Source: Opisthocomus hoazin (taxonomy: Eukaryota; Chordata; Aves; Opisthocomiformes; Opisthocomidae). Taken from it: 64,000 nt of DNA. The stretch is from assembly GCF_030867145.1 (NCBI RefSeq), contig NC_134420.1, positions 7,429,823 to 7,493,822 on the forward strand, in the 5' to 3' direction. Numbering within the stretch: position 1 is the first letter of the stretch; every line of letters begins with the position of its first letter. Below the pieces are notes generated by a model that saw nothing but the letters and a program-made list of their open reading frames with translations, ran no database searches and was not told where the DNA came from. Positions 39,601-54,600 of the stretch are shown here, piece by piece. The position numbers were made by a program, and so were the translations under genes.

Positions 39601-42600
39601 ATTGCAGTTGGGCAGCTTCCTATCCTGTGCCCTGCTTATGCTGTCTGTTCATCCTTCTTTCCTTACAATCTCAGGGTCCTTTTCCACTGTCTTTTTTTAC
39701 ATATCTGTTTAATTTAATATCTATTACCCTACTAGCAACTGGAAATACTTACATCAACATAAATGCTACAATTTCTGGATTATTTTCAGGTTTTTAAAAA
39801 TTTCAGGTTTTTAAAACCCCAAACAACAGAAAGCTCTTTTGATCCTTAGATATGGAAAAACAGTTGCAATGAATAATCTTATTTCAGAAAGGAAAACAGG
39901 ATATGGGAAACAGGGCACACAATTCTAACACTTTTTTAATAAAACTTTTTTTCTAATAGTAAGTCATTTTCACCTAAAGAAGCATCAAACTATAGACATT
40001 ATTTCTGTCACCGGTAGGCAACGATTCAAAGGTCAAACAGTGCTTTAAATCTCTGTAAGTACTCATACTGCCTGATAATGTCAGGGCACCTGACAGACTA
40101 AGCTGAGGGGGAGGAGAACAAAATACTTTACACATCCTTTTTAGGGTTTTTCCTGCTTAGGATTCTTCTGCTACAAGATATACTTCAGCAGCAAGTAAGT
40201 GTTCTAATTAAACACAGTAATTACAGCTCAGTCAAATTCACCACTGCTCAGCATCACCACTTACAGCAGGCTTTGTGGGGAAAAAAAAAAGTAGGGGAGC
40301 AGGGAGCAAAAACTTTCCTCCAGCACACCAGTAAACAGGCTGGCTGTGCACTAAGAAAGCATACAGCTAGCTATGAAGCTCTGAAACCCGATTACTTACA
40401 GAACTTTGAGTTCTTTCAACCCAGACAAGGCCTTTGGATGGATAAAAGAAAGGTCATTGCCAGCCAGTCGCCTGGAAAAAAATTGAAATAATAATTTCAG
40501 TCACAAAATACAGTACTTCTACAACCATCTAACAAGGAAAATCACCAATACATCAAATCTTGCAAGTAGTTATGCATTTTGCATTCAATTGTGCCATATT
40601 CACGATCTTCCAAGTTTGCAACAGTTATTTTACTCATTGCACATCTTTAACGACGAGAATGCATTACCCAGCCTCATGGAAATAACTTTTGCAAACACGC
40701 TAGAAAAAACACACCCCAGAATGACAGAGAATCTTCTCATGGTACTCGGTTTGAAAACTGCATTTACCATTTATTAACATGATCCTCTGGCTTTCGGCAT
40801 TGCTCTGCTGAAACACATGCTCTGGCACCCATGTGTTTTTAATCTATACAGCAGTTTCTAAAGAAACTATGCAGCTAAGTAAAAATAGCAAGATGCTAGC
40901 GTGAGGCAGGGAAAAGTTTCTAAGAGAATCCCAAATGCGAGGACAACATTCACAAGCCGGCGGTACGCTCACAGCGCTGACAACTGACAGGACCCCTGCT
41001 GACATTACCAAGACGTAGCCTTGGTAATATTTCCTATCTTTTTGGTCAGCTATTTGGACAAACATTTCAGGAAAGAAAACTGGTTTGGGGGAGGAAGAAA
41101 GTGAATGGGATCCTCTGCTGCACTCACTCTCTCTCAAGATGTGGCTGCTTTCAAACTTGGAGTGCTAGACACTAACACAAAGTAAATTGTGAAAACCACC
41201 ATGATATTAAAAGTAATAAATACAGGAGATGCTGCAGAAGACAAAGCAGGAAAGCAGAAACAGCAGCCAAACCAGCTGCTTTCAAATAGCTCATTCCCCC
41301 TTCCCCCAATCCTTTTTTTTTCCTTCAACCTTTTTACCTCTGTCCTGACCAGGAGACCCTGTGTGGTCCAACCTTTGTTGAGCTGCTAATAGTTGCGACA
41401 GAAGGTATTTTATTAAGGGTAAAAGACAATAATGGAGAACACCTGGTAATCCATAGCTGCCAAAAGATGCCATCATTTCAGCCAAAGTGTTTGCTTTCAG
41501 ACTTGGTTTCATATCCAGGCTAAGCAAAAGCAATGCTGGAGAAGGCTGTACAATTAAATCATCGGGTGGAAATGCTACGTACAATGCAGGAAGTGTTAAT
41601 AATTAAAAAACAGTCAATGTGCTTTAACAAAGGTTACAGAACATCAAAACCAACCTCTGCTGTTACGGGGCACTGTGAAGGAAGCCAGTCATACTAAGGG
41701 GAAAATACTATTTCAAAGAGGCAAATAAAGGAAATAACAAGAGCATCATCAACAGTATCAGCTTGCCAGAACATAGCAACATTATTATGTTCTTATCTTA
41801 GTCTCTAACTCCACAGAAGAGATTACCCAAAGCATTTGATGCCTACATAAATCTGCTTGTGATAGAATTAATGACTGAATAAAATGCTGCCTGATAGAGA
41901 GGATGCTAGTTACGTTTATCAGATCCATTTGTCAAAGGTAGATGGTTTTATTTATAAAGGGAGAAGAGGACGGCTTCTCATGCACAGGACAGTGACAGCA
42001 GCAGGCACGATTTGATCTCAGAAAACTGTGTTACTATCGTTTGTTACAGCAGACCTTGGTATTCAGTCCCTGTATTCTCACACACACCCCAATCGCCACA
42101 GCTATGGCTCTGACATCATTACAAGCACGCTTAAATCTCAGCTGCTTCTGTCTGAAAACAAGGTAGACATCTCCTGACTGCTGAGAAAAGTTCATCCTAG
42201 TGGCTTGTATATAATCAACCAGAAGAACAATAAGAAGAATGAATGTATACTTGTTCTTGAAATCTCCTGTCTGCAAACAACCTCAGGATTTCAGAGCTGT
42301 GACACGATTCTTCAAATACTTTGAATTTTTAACATGAATGAAAAATTCCAGATGGCAACTAAACACTCCCTTAAAATTAATTTTGTTGTCAGTAGCTGCC
42401 CAAACCAACTGCATTAACTTTATCTGGGGGGACATGGAAGGAGGTTTACAATATTTCATGGCTTTCTTTTTAATAGTTTCCTAATAATTTCATTGTAAAC
42501 AAAGAAATATTGATGAAACATGTTGGGTCTCTACACCAAAAAGCAAGTGATCTGCAAAACATGTTTATTTTAAAAAGCGTTCAAAACATCAGAACAGAAA

Positions 42601-45600
42601 TCATTAAATCAAGCGCAATTTAACTGAGGCTTTAGCACTGACTTGTTTTGGCACTCCGACACTACTAGTTGATGCTGATTACCTACCACAGGCTTCAAGC
42701 AGCGGCAGCCCTGGTAAACATGTGCCAGGCAGCTCTGGCTGTGGCTCTGCCGAGGTTCCCCGCTAAAATGGGCTGGTGTGCGGCTCGCCAGGCATCTGCT
42801 GTAACTTCTCCCTGCCCCCCAAAGAGGCTGGGGATTATGATTTGTTTTAAAAAAGCTAAACTAAATCCAGCTGAATAGCCTCCCCCAATCTCACTGAGTG
42901 TCACTAACACGAGGCACAGAGCACTGGAAACAAAATACAGCTGAGCTAGAGCAAGGCTTGCGTGACTTCAGATGGTGAGACCTCGCCTACCTCAAGGCAA
43001 CTCCTGTTTATTCAGCCCTTTTGCAACCAACCAACAGAAAAAAAACCCAACCTGCAATCCATTACGTTTCCGTTTCTCCTCCATCTGGCGACCTTCCAGG
43101 AAACAGGATACAACTAGCCAAGTGCGCAAAGGCTTTACTAATCAGTTTGCCAAATATACATTTATCATTCACGTCCTAGCCTTGGGGAGCGTGGCTGCTC
43201 ATCAGGAGGTTTCAACTGCAACCCTCCAGCACGCAGAGACCAACGTATCGTACGCCGCTCTCAACACGCTTCCCTCTGCTGCGGCACGCAGCAGCTGGGA
43301 GGATGGAAAGATTTGTCTTTACATAACCAGGTTCATTACAAAGAGAGAAACGGAAAATTAATAGCATATAATATAATGCACATACAGCACAGAAATTCAG
43401 ACGTCACTGAAATCGTCCAGTTGGGTTGTCCACATACTGTCTCCTTCCAGCATGTCTCAAATAGCTGCATTCAGATTTTCAAACATAAAGTTGGAAACAA
43501 TTAAATATTTAAAACGCACCTCTGTTTCTCTCTGTCTCTCTCACACACACGGTAAATGGGCTAAGGAAAACCACAGCTTTACCAAGCCCCAAACTCCAGC
43601 ACAACAGAGAGGAAGGAACCTTGGTCTCCTCGCAGCAAGACTCACTAACCTTCTTGGGACCAGCCCTGGAAACCTCCCCCCTGTGGTGGGACAACTTCAC
43701 ACTGCCATGAAGCGGCAACTCAAGGCAGGTGTACGTTTATGCTGTTGAGAACCAAGTACCCATCCTTCCCTTCCTTTTGAGTGGGAACAGTCTCAGAGAC
43801 CTGGTCTGAAAGTCCATCTGTAGTTACTGAGTCATGGCCTGTCACCATCAGTCAGAGCTCCTTCTCCAAAAGGCAGAAGACTGCAAAACGTTCATCTACA
43901 AAGAAGTAAAGACTTCATTCAACAGATCATTGTAAAGTGCCCTGCTATGCTGTATGCCACAAAAACTTAATTTGCGGTCTTCTACTTCTCAAGGTACACA
44001 GACACAGCAGCAGGCATCGTCTGAAGTGGGGGGTAAATGTGTATCACACTGACCAAGAGTTTTCCTGCTCTAACTCGATCACGACTCCCCTTGTTTGGAG
44101 ACTCTGCCCAGGACTGCAGGAATCCTCAATTAGCCCAGCCGAGTTACACCTTGGAGGCTTCTGCAGTGGAACCACAGCTGTAACATGTGGCCACATCAGT
44201 ATCTTTCTTCTAGGTTGGCAACCCTCTTGTAATTGCTTGGTATTGAAAATTGTAGACCTCTATTTTTACTTTAAAAAATAAAAATAAAATTTTGAGTGTT
44301 TCAATAGGACAAAATTCCTGCAAATCTGGAAAAATTCAAATAGACAAAATTGCTTTCAACACAGCAGAATAGAGTAGGACATACAGAGGACAAAATACTT
44401 CTGCTGTCCTGTCATACATAGGTGAGCGATACCCTCTAATCATTAAGTGACTCGGTAAATGACCTCCAGATGTAGAGGATACCTTGTTGTTACTACAGAA
44501 ATCAGGATACAGTCTGGCTGGGAATAATCTTCCATGGTATCTCATTCCCAGAGTACACAGCAAGTGTAGCTTCTTGCACTGAAACTCCTCTGAAAGCAGG
44601 AAAAACTGTTTTCTCTCTTTTGGGAAATTAAAACTTCTGCAATTATGAGTCTGGCAACTTGGCTGCATGTTAACCAAGCCAAGCTAATCACTGGTGTCAC
44701 TCCAAAAATCAGGGAGGATGTCCCAGGGATACATTTTTGTCCGTAACAATTAAAGCCATCACTCTCATTTTGACAGGATGCAATATAAATTTCTTGGAAA
44801 CCTCTCTGCTTGCCTTGCATCCCAGATGGTGGTGAACCTCAGGTTACTTCAGCAGAGAATTAGGTCTCCTTCTGAAGAGCTCATGCACATACACAGAGTA
44901 TTTCTGCTATGGGTTCTTTTTTCCTCTTGGTGGTATTCTGCGATCCTCCTAACCTTACCTGTCCATCTTGCCTCTGATAACAATACATTGGCTACTTTTC
45001 CCATGGATCAACTGTAATCTTACTTCCTCACTGAAAATTCAAATACTGACACAGACTGCAATCCTGACATGCCATAATAAATCACCCGATATACTACTTT
45101 TATTTCTACTTTAGCTGCTTTCTGATAAGACCCAAGACCTAGTCATGGCTGAACATTCCACTGTTGCCTTCAGGCTGTCCACCACTGGCTCTCTGCCCAC
45201 TCAACATCTCCTTTCAGCTCTCCAACTTTTACCTACCTATTTTCAGCCCTCTGTAACTTGCACTTCTGCAGTTTCTTTACTTTTTTGCTGTCTTACATCT
45301 AACTATTCTGCCATCCTTACAAGCTTGACCCTAACATCAACTTTCTGAGGGTTCTTTGTGCTCCCCACACAAATTTGAATTTTACTTCATGTTCTCCTGC
45401 AACAGAAGTAACCTTTCAAAACGCCTTACAGATACACTTGCTGGGTATCACGGATTAAATTTTATCAAACATAAGAGCTTCAGGTTCCAATTCCAGAAAA
45501 GCAGCCACTTTGGAACAGAATTCAGTTTTCTTAACAGATGACGTGCAGTTACACGCTGCAATCCCTTCATGAAGGTCTGAACTTTACACAAGAGGTACAG

Positions 45601-48600
45601 CCACTTGCAGGAAAACGCCAGGGGCTCGCTGCTCGCCCCGTGCAGAGGTCCCCTGCCCGGCGAGGGCAGCCACCTCACAGCTCCGACCCAAGCTGGGCAG
45701 CTGCAGGAGGGGACGGGCTGCTAAATGGAAGCCGTATTGCTGGACTAAACTTCCCCTTGCTTATCTGTGACGAGCAAACAGCCCCTCTGGGACTTGTGTC
45801 AGCTGCAGCCTGCTGCACCGCTGTGAAGCCAATCAATAACCTACAGATTACTCCCAATTCTTCCACGCCAATTTAGCATAACTAAATGGATACTTTATTC
45901 TGCTGCAGCTAATGGAAAACACATTTGTCCGCTTCTCTTTTTCTTGCAGTAGTTTCAGTATTACACAGCCTCAACCTCTATTTATAAAATCGTGAGTATG
46001 AAAGCCAAGACACATCAGGACTGAAACGGGAAGCCAGTAACTACAGCCAGTGCTGAAACTGCACCAACTCCATCCAGCTGAGCAGGCACTTCTCATCCCA
46101 AGCCTTCCCTTTCTACCATCTACAGCTTTCTCAACCTTGTACTACACTTCCAGGGAATAGCTTGTTTTCAAAATGCATTCCTGGTCTAAAAATCTAAAAT
46201 GTCTAAGTAAAGTGAACTGATTGATTAGAAGAAGTCTAAAGCCTGTCCCTAAGTTCTACTGTTAAACTGTCAGCAAGAGACACCGGCACCCACTTCACTG
46301 CAAGACAAAATATGGCTCTATGGTATTGCTTTTCACAGACTATCAAATAATATTTATAATCATATTTTTTCTTGTTAACAGGAAAATAAATTATGATGCA
46401 ATTTGAAGAAAGCAAGCACTACCATGCATGCAAAATATGTTCTATCACTCCATTTGCAAGCAGTATCTGTACTGGGGCAAGACCTCCTGGAAGTAGAGCT
46501 CACAGGCTACAACACATATGCACCAAAGGAAACACATATAACCTAAACCAGTTATGATACAGTAAGAGCTGTGAAGCAAGCCATCTTTGTAGTCCTGAAT
46601 AGTATTCTCCAGCAAAAAAAAAGAAGTTTGCACAAACTTTCTAAAATGGACATGTCTTAAAAATAAGCATCAACATCGTGTTGTTTTGAAAATTGCTAAG
46701 ACCCAATCTACAGCAATAATGACAAGCTGTTGCTGTTAGCAACTTTGATCCATCTCACCTCCAAAGCAGAAAGCAGAATACATTTCATAAAATGCACCTT
46801 CTCCTCCCCGAGTGCCTTTGCGCATCTTGCACTGTGCCGTGACAACTTTCCTTTGCTTCACCATAGGCCAGGTAGACCTTTCCCTCGATGGCTATCTCAA
46901 GGCACTCAGGTGAGTCTGCACATGCTGATCTAGGTTCTGCCACTCTGGATTTCTGCTTCCCTTTAGTCACCGCACTGACAGTAATCACTACAGATGCCAT
47001 AGAGTTTGCTGGAGAAGAAGCTATTTGAGACAAATATTCCATGCTCCTCACTGTGACGCACAAATTTAAATACTCCAGTGATGGAGCAGGGGGGAGCTAA
47101 GTGGTTTTTCAGGATTTTCTTTCTTCTTCCTGTCCTCTCAAAAAGCCATGTCTAACATGAACTTATTCTTTTTGCCGTGGACACTGAGAGACCAGGGGCA
47201 CTTAGCTGTGCTATGGGAAAGACCTCCACACTGGTGGGATGTCTGCTGAGAAAGCAGAGGGGCAACTGTGGTTGACAGCTCCAGTTCAGAGAACTCCAGC
47301 TCTCCCAGAGGGATCTGCAGATTTCATACCGACTCCACCACCGGCCAGCACAGAGTGCAGCACATGAGGGAGACGGGGTCTCTGCTGCCCTTGCAGATCA
47401 GCAAACAGGCCACTACACTGGACTGGCAGGAGTTCTTCCAGCATCACCACACTCCTTCCTAGCTATAAACACATTTCCCTTACCTAGTTTGTAAAGCAGA
47501 GACACGGAGGTCCAAGTAACCAAGCTTGGGTTTGACCAACTGGGATGCAACAACCGAACCAACTACAGATTTGTGCTTTTCGCAGATAGTGCTATTTGGA
47601 TGCTCAGAAGGTTTCCAAGCTCATGAAATATGTTGATGGTTAGACGTGAGAGGGTGAAAAAATGACTGCTGAGACAGTGAATCCTCAAAGTTGCTTTGAT
47701 CTGTCCATACAGCCTGTCTCTTGATCAGGCATTTATTGGCTTGCCAGGCATGAGGGATCTGCTGAGTGATCATGCATCTAGCAAGTGATGCTGCAAAATG
47801 TGGAAGTGGATTAAATCTACACATATTTGGTGATTAAACCTCTGTTACTAGTTTTCTAACCACTTCAGATACATACTAGGTAAACACAAGACCCAGGTTT
47901 TGTAGGCATCTCCACAATGAACGACCTTGGAGAAATGGGAGTAATTTTCAATAGGATTCTTTGTTTCAGAGTTAGGTCAACTCTTAACTTTACCCCAGCT
48001 GAAAAAAAAAATCCAAAATATTATATCAGAATCATCTAAAATTTTACTTTTATATAGGAAGGGCAGGAAAAGAATTTTACATGAGTACAAGTTACTTCTG
48101 TGCCAGGATAAAATCTGCCAATGCTAATTAGGCACAAGTACCTCAGTACTCACAAAGAATATACCAAAATACAACCACCCAAGAGGAGAGGAAGAAAGGA
48201 GGTAAAAGAATGACTTAATTCCTCACCATGTCTTCTTATGGGAACATACAGTGTCACACCGTGACACTGCAATGCCAGAATGCACTCAATTACTTTCTCA
48301 GAGTACGGGGATAATGTATTTACCTCCAACATATAGGATTTATTATTTCTGCTCTTCTGTCCGAATTTCTAAGGCTTTTGCAGCTCTTCTTGAGGCTTGA
48401 GCCTAGAATTGGCTGCCTGCTCGCTTGCCCATGCATGTCTTTTGTCTCATGCTCCAATTCCTGAAACCGAAAGGAGGAGGTGGACTGCAAGATACGAGCC
48501 TTGTTTGGGGGACTCTACCCAGAGGGACTCAGCCCGAGAGCTCCCGGGGCTACCGCTCAGTCTCCAGAAGTTTCTTATTTGCCTTATACATTAAGACAGC

Positions 48601-51600
48601 CCCAACCTGGCAGCTCAGGCTGCATAATAAATTCAGGCTCGTAAGACGGGTCTTAAAGCGGGTCTTGGACGGGTCTTAAAGCAGGTCTTGAAGCCTAACA
48701 CTGCGAAGTTCACCTGCAGGCCATTTAGCTAAGCCAGCTCCTGTGTGTGCGCGCATGTGAAAACAATGCTGAACACTGAAACTTGAAGACAACAGATAAG
48801 GAAAAACTTTTGTTTCCCTCTAAATGTGCTTACAGCAGAATAGCCAGCCTTGGGATCCTTACACGAAACCATGCCATCTTTTGAAATTAACATGTAGAAA
48901 CAGAAGGAAACGTCCTCATTTTCTAAAAACAATGGAATTTTCTCAACCTACTAGCATCTGTCCCCCCAAACAGAAAAAATACGCAAGTGTTAAGCACAGC
49001 AAAAACCTTCTAAGCTACAGAAAAATTATTCTTGCATCAGCAGGACTGAAACTCATCCAGAATCAAACTGATTTAGGACTTGCACAGATAAGAAAACATT
49101 AATTAAACATAGGTTGGCCAACATGTTTTTAAACATCATTTAGCGTCTAGTGCAGACCAAGTAGGTGATGTTTAAAAATATCTTAGCTGACTGTGGTTAA
49201 TTCTACTTGGGAGTCTTTGCCTAAAGGTTTGTCTTGACTAGAATTTGAAGGTGCAAGTTACAACACGCCAACGCCCTTTCTAAAGCTCCGGCGCACATAA
49301 GTCAGCAAACATTCCTAACGTATGCTAGCCGGTCGAGTTGAAGCTTAGGCTCTGAACTTGCTATCACACATGAACACCTTGCGTTTTCTTCATTAGAACT
49401 TTACCTCTTGGAATTCAAGCTGGAGCAACTGAGGAAATTACCTCCTCCAGTTGTTCAAATACTTGGAGCTGGCAGACGGATGAAGAGCGCTCATCGGCTT
49501 CCAACCCAACGTCAGCTGGCTATTTCTGAAATACCAACAGAGGATGTCTACACTAGCTGCCTTTGTAACAAAGCAGCTGAAAAGAGCTCTCGACTCGTTC
49601 CTCAGCCTCTGCTGATGGGGCTGAACAGACAGATACGGGGCAGTAATGTCTCCAGTGGTACCAACCAGTTTCACAAGAGGCTGTTTAACCACAGCCTCAG
49701 TTGCCACATGTCGGCTAACACAAGGCATCAGGACAACCTTCCTCATGAAGATTCATCCTTATCTCTTCTACTCGAAACAAGCCCTTTGCCTCCAGCTTCC
49801 CACTACAAATCCTGGGACTGCTCGTGTTTATGAAAGGGAGAGGAATTGTACCATCTCACCAACGTTCACACTCTACCTTGAAAATACTATTATAAAAGAC
49901 CTAGCACTGAAGGACAAAAACCTCCTTCCACCAACTGCTCCACAACCAGGTGAGGAAAGATGCTGCATCCCAAACGAACAGCTCAGCCTTGGTGGCCTTG
50001 GCAGAACTCCAAGACATGCCTTATTCATAAAACCAAAGTAATAAAAAAGATAAGACACTCCCCCTCCCTCCCCAAGGATAACACAGCTTGGGGCTGCTGC
50101 AGAAATTCGAAGGAAGGGGTCCATCTCAATTACACACTGAAATAGATACTACAAAAGCAAACAGCTGTGACATTTCAGCCAGGTGGTCATCTTCAGCTGC
50201 AGTCAAGGGGAAAAATTAGACATTTCTCTTGCAGATAGTTCCCAATTACAACCTTCTGGCAAAAATACCTCATTCTCACTGTCAGTATGCATTTTAACTA
50301 ATCCTTCTGTTCTTAAAATACACTTTGTCAATTAAAAGCCATGTTCAGAGGCTCTGGCTGGGGGGGCGAGAGGGGTTTGAGATGTTTAAGGAAGATCTCT
50401 TGGTTCTGTAATCAGCATGGATATAATTAAATAGTCAAACAAATTCTCAGTTGTACCATTTCTTTTCCTGAAAAGTTACAGTTGCACGCATACTCTCTCT
50501 CGCTATCTGTTTATTCACCTCTCAAAAAGCAGATTACTATTGCCTTTCAGGAATAAGAAACTTACTATTGATCTAAATCTTCCTTTGATCACTTTACTCC
50601 CCTAACCATTTCCACCAGCTATAGAATAAAAACATTAATAAAGTTTTTCCTTGACTGATAAAAGAAAATAAATATCTGAAGGAAGTGTCACAGATGGGAG
50701 ACCATTTCATATCATATATGAACAAAAACCAGGAACACAACAGACCCTGGCATCAGCACACATCTGGAAGGCAATCGAGCACTGCAGTCTCCTGGTGCCT
50801 TCAGGAGTGGTTATTTTCCTCGCAGTATTACTGGGCACGATACCGTCTTCAAAACCCCAACAGCCAGAGAGCAGAGGGCATCCCTCCTAACCCTCGCTGG
50901 AGAAGGTCGGAGCCTGGAGCCGAGGCTGGCTGGCTGCAATGGAGCGGTGCTCCCTGTCGGACACCCACGTGCATGTGTCACCAGCAGCCTGCAGACAGAC
51001 ACACAGACAGCAGGACAGTTCGTCATCCTCTGCCTCCCTACTGCCTCTCACATGGACCTGCAGCCAGACCACCAAACCCTGTCATCTAAACCCTACCCAT
51101 CAGCCCAGCACAAACACGACATTTTAAACAGTTAAGGGTGGAAAACAAAATAAGGTTAAAAGGTCATGAAGTCAAGGAGACTTTTTCTTTATTCAAGTTG
51201 TTCGAGTTTTTGAAGCCAGAATGGAAAACTGGCCAAGAATAAAAAATATTTCAATTTGCTTTCCTGGACAAGAGAGTGCCTTTTTAATTAATCCAGCAGA
51301 TCATTCACAAATATAGTGAATGAAATCATACAGTTAAAATCCTTCAGACTACTTTAGATAACTTCAAACATTAGAAAGAACTGCAACCATTTAGGAGAGC
51401 ATCAAAACATAACACAGCCTGGCTCTTCTAGTTAAAAATTCACGCTGGAAAACGGTTTCTGCTTTCTAAAAACACTGCATTATCTAACTATATTTCCCTC
51501 TTCTAGGTTTCTATAAATACTTTAAGGTGTGGTTAGAAAACTGTGGCCAAGTTCTTTAAGGATTTTTAGTTTCCATATCAAGTTCAGGGCTGCAGCATAT

Positions 51601-54600
51601 TTACATTAACATTTTCTGGAGAATACACTTCATTAACTGCTGTGGCAAAACTCTTGGTGGTCTGCTCCTCGCTGACTCTGACCATTGCCGTTTCAATCAT
51701 TTGCAAATTACTTCCAGATGGGTATCAGTTACACAGAGATGGAGAATTTTTATAACTTTTATAAAAAGTGCAAGGATCCTACAGACATGTGATAAGTGTG
51801 CTATGCAGCAACACGCGTGACGAGGCTGCGAAGAGGGGCATGTGGAGCACATAACCGAGTGGGTGGATTCTGCCCATGGACAAGCTGGAATCCCTTTGCT
51901 TGTGCCTGCAAGTAATACTCAGGTAGGACATTCTCTCAAAGGTACAAAAACTCAGATTGTACCTGCGAATTTGATACTTCGCAGGGGAGTCAGTTCCCTA
52001 AACATAGCCATTTAGTGCCATTTCAGATGTCCTCTTCCACCTGGCCCCAACAGCTATTCCAGGCAACCATCAGTCTCCCATGTGTGTCAGACCTGCCTGT
52101 GTCGTGCAGGTGTCTCAGACAGCCCAGCACCCCTGCAAACAGCGTGGAACATACACAGCGAAGCCCCCAGGTCGCTCCCCCTCCGGTGACGTAGCAGGCA
52201 CCTTTTAATCGTGCCTCCAGCTTTCACAAGTCTGGTACGTGGCCTCGTCCACCTTTATTCGCTAGCATTCCTTTTAGGATTCAGAAAATGACCCTTCCTC
52301 TGACGTCCCTCCAGACTACCAAATAATTCATTGCATTAAGGAAATGACAACCCCCATTTTAAATGGCCCCTAGTGCATTTTTTAATCCCATCCTCTTCAT
52401 ATGTGCACTGCGTAAGACTCAGTTGCCTACATAATACCTCTAATTGCCTCCCATTTACATTCAATTAAATTTTGTGATACTATTTTGCAATATTCATTAA
52501 CTAACTCTGTCAGGGGCCAATCTCCCGCAGCATTTGACAAACGGCAGGGCTAAAGCATGGTATAAAGAGAAAGGTGTGTAGGGCTGTCTCCTGAATGAAG
52601 AGCCACTCAAGTCCGCAGTGGTGTGGGTACTTATTGCATTTCCATTCAGTCTGTGGGATTTTCACTTACTTTGGCATGTAATTTTTGGGAGAAGTTCTAG
52701 ATGGAAAAGTCACTTCTAGCATACATTTCACCACCACATTGCTCTAACTCTGTCACTTTTGCTTTGGCCTGGAGACTAACACCCAGGTTTCTGTGCTGAA
52801 AAAGCAACTTTGCTAGTGCCTGCCAGTCAGATGTTCAACCATAAATAAAAGCCAGGAAGAAAGTCTGAAAATCATCTTAGAGTGGAGAGGGAAAATTGTG
52901 GTTGCACAGTGGGAAGCACAACACTTTGGTGTTCTCTGTCCACAACCAGCAAAAATAAAGCCTGAAACATTTCTGTACCTTGCCCCATAGAGAAATGGGA
53001 ATGCGCAAAATGAAGGAAAAATGCATTGCATCTAGTGCTGGTTGTCTCTAAGAAGAAGGTTTTGTTTGAATCTAATCTATTACATTCCCTCTAGGAAGAA
53101 CGTGAACTGAAGCAAGGGAACCTGCATTTGACTTGTGCACAGATGACCATGACCAGGTCTTCACAGACAAGGAAGAAGCCGTCCTCATTTTACTGCTGGT
53201 GGGCACGCCAGAGCCTCTGCAAACAGGCTGCGAATTCAAAGCAGGCTGCCGCTGCCGCAAAACACTACTAACAACGCACAAGTCTCCGTTAATGGTTTTC
53301 AGCTGAGAAGTACTGTACATAGGTACTGCCTACTTATGGCTCTGCTCTTACTGTCGTTTCCCTGTGTTTCTGCATCCGTGATAGCTGCCGAGTTAGAGTT
53401 TTTCTTTTTAATCTTCCTGGAGATTCTGCTACCTCTAGCTGTAGGCAGTAACTCAAACATAGAATGAAAATTGCTTTTTCTTTTCCTATTGTACTAAGGA
53501 ATTATGATTGATTTGAGTATGTCCAAACATTTGGCAAGTATTGTTTTTACTGTAAACTTGTTGCTTTTTGGTTCAGGGTTTTTGTTTTTTTCCAGAAGTT
53601 GCTTTAACATATCATGCAAGCATGCTAGCGATGATTTAAAGCTTCTGGGTGTTCACATATAATTCTGAGCTTAATGCTAGCCTATTTTTTGCAAACTGCA
53701 ATGCTGGAATTTAGGGGGACAATGAGGTACACGTAGCAAATGGCTCTTAGGCAATAAGCACAATAGACGATGGCTGAAGGCTCTGCCTTTTCTCTTTACC
53801 TCCTGACACACCCCAGGGTTTATGGAAGTTACACAACACGCACACCCACCAGTTAGGTTTTATTGTTTAATTACTTATAGGGAAAAAAAAATGAAGTCTC
53901 CCACAGTCATCTGAAGTTGGGAAAACAGAATTGTTTGGGTTTTTTCAACTTTTGTTGTGAAAAATAACTATAAAGAATTTGGGGGAAAAAAACGGGACTA
54001 CAAATATAGTCTCACAAAACATAGAGACATACAGCAGCACATATTATTAAGCACAGAAGGAATGCTGGCTAGTATATGCTCTGTGCCAAGCAAACCTTCC
54101 CAGGCTTCTAATTTTTTCTGATTTTTTTTAAATTGACTACTTATGCCATAGAGCCTTTCATAAATTGTGTCAATTACACACATGCATCATCAGAAATCCT
54201 GGTAAATCTGTTTTCCTTCACGAGGTATTCTCAACTATATTGCAAATCTAAGCAACACCTAAAATCAGAGGGAATAAACCAGAACCTGTTAAGCATGAAA
54301 TAAGATATCACACACAATTCATCTGACACAAATAAGCTCAGCTGCGCTTCACACTTGTACTGACCTCAGTCAAAACTACTTAAGAACCAGGGAAAATAGA
54401 GTTATTTAAGTGTATTGGTAATGGTAGATGCTACATTATCAGGATATAACAGAGACCAAAACTGTAAGCAGAGGTAGAACACTTTATTAGACCAACCAGT
54501 GTAGCTGGGGTACAAGGAGGAAAAGCAGAGAAGATTCCAGGAACACAAACCTTTCTTCAGGAACAAGTGATCCGTCTCTTACTGATTTCTCAATACTTTT

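Noticed and set aside
48646..48691. Tandem repeat considered as a CRISPR-like or satellite array
   Set aside because: Only two copies without unique spacers, in a vertebrate intron.
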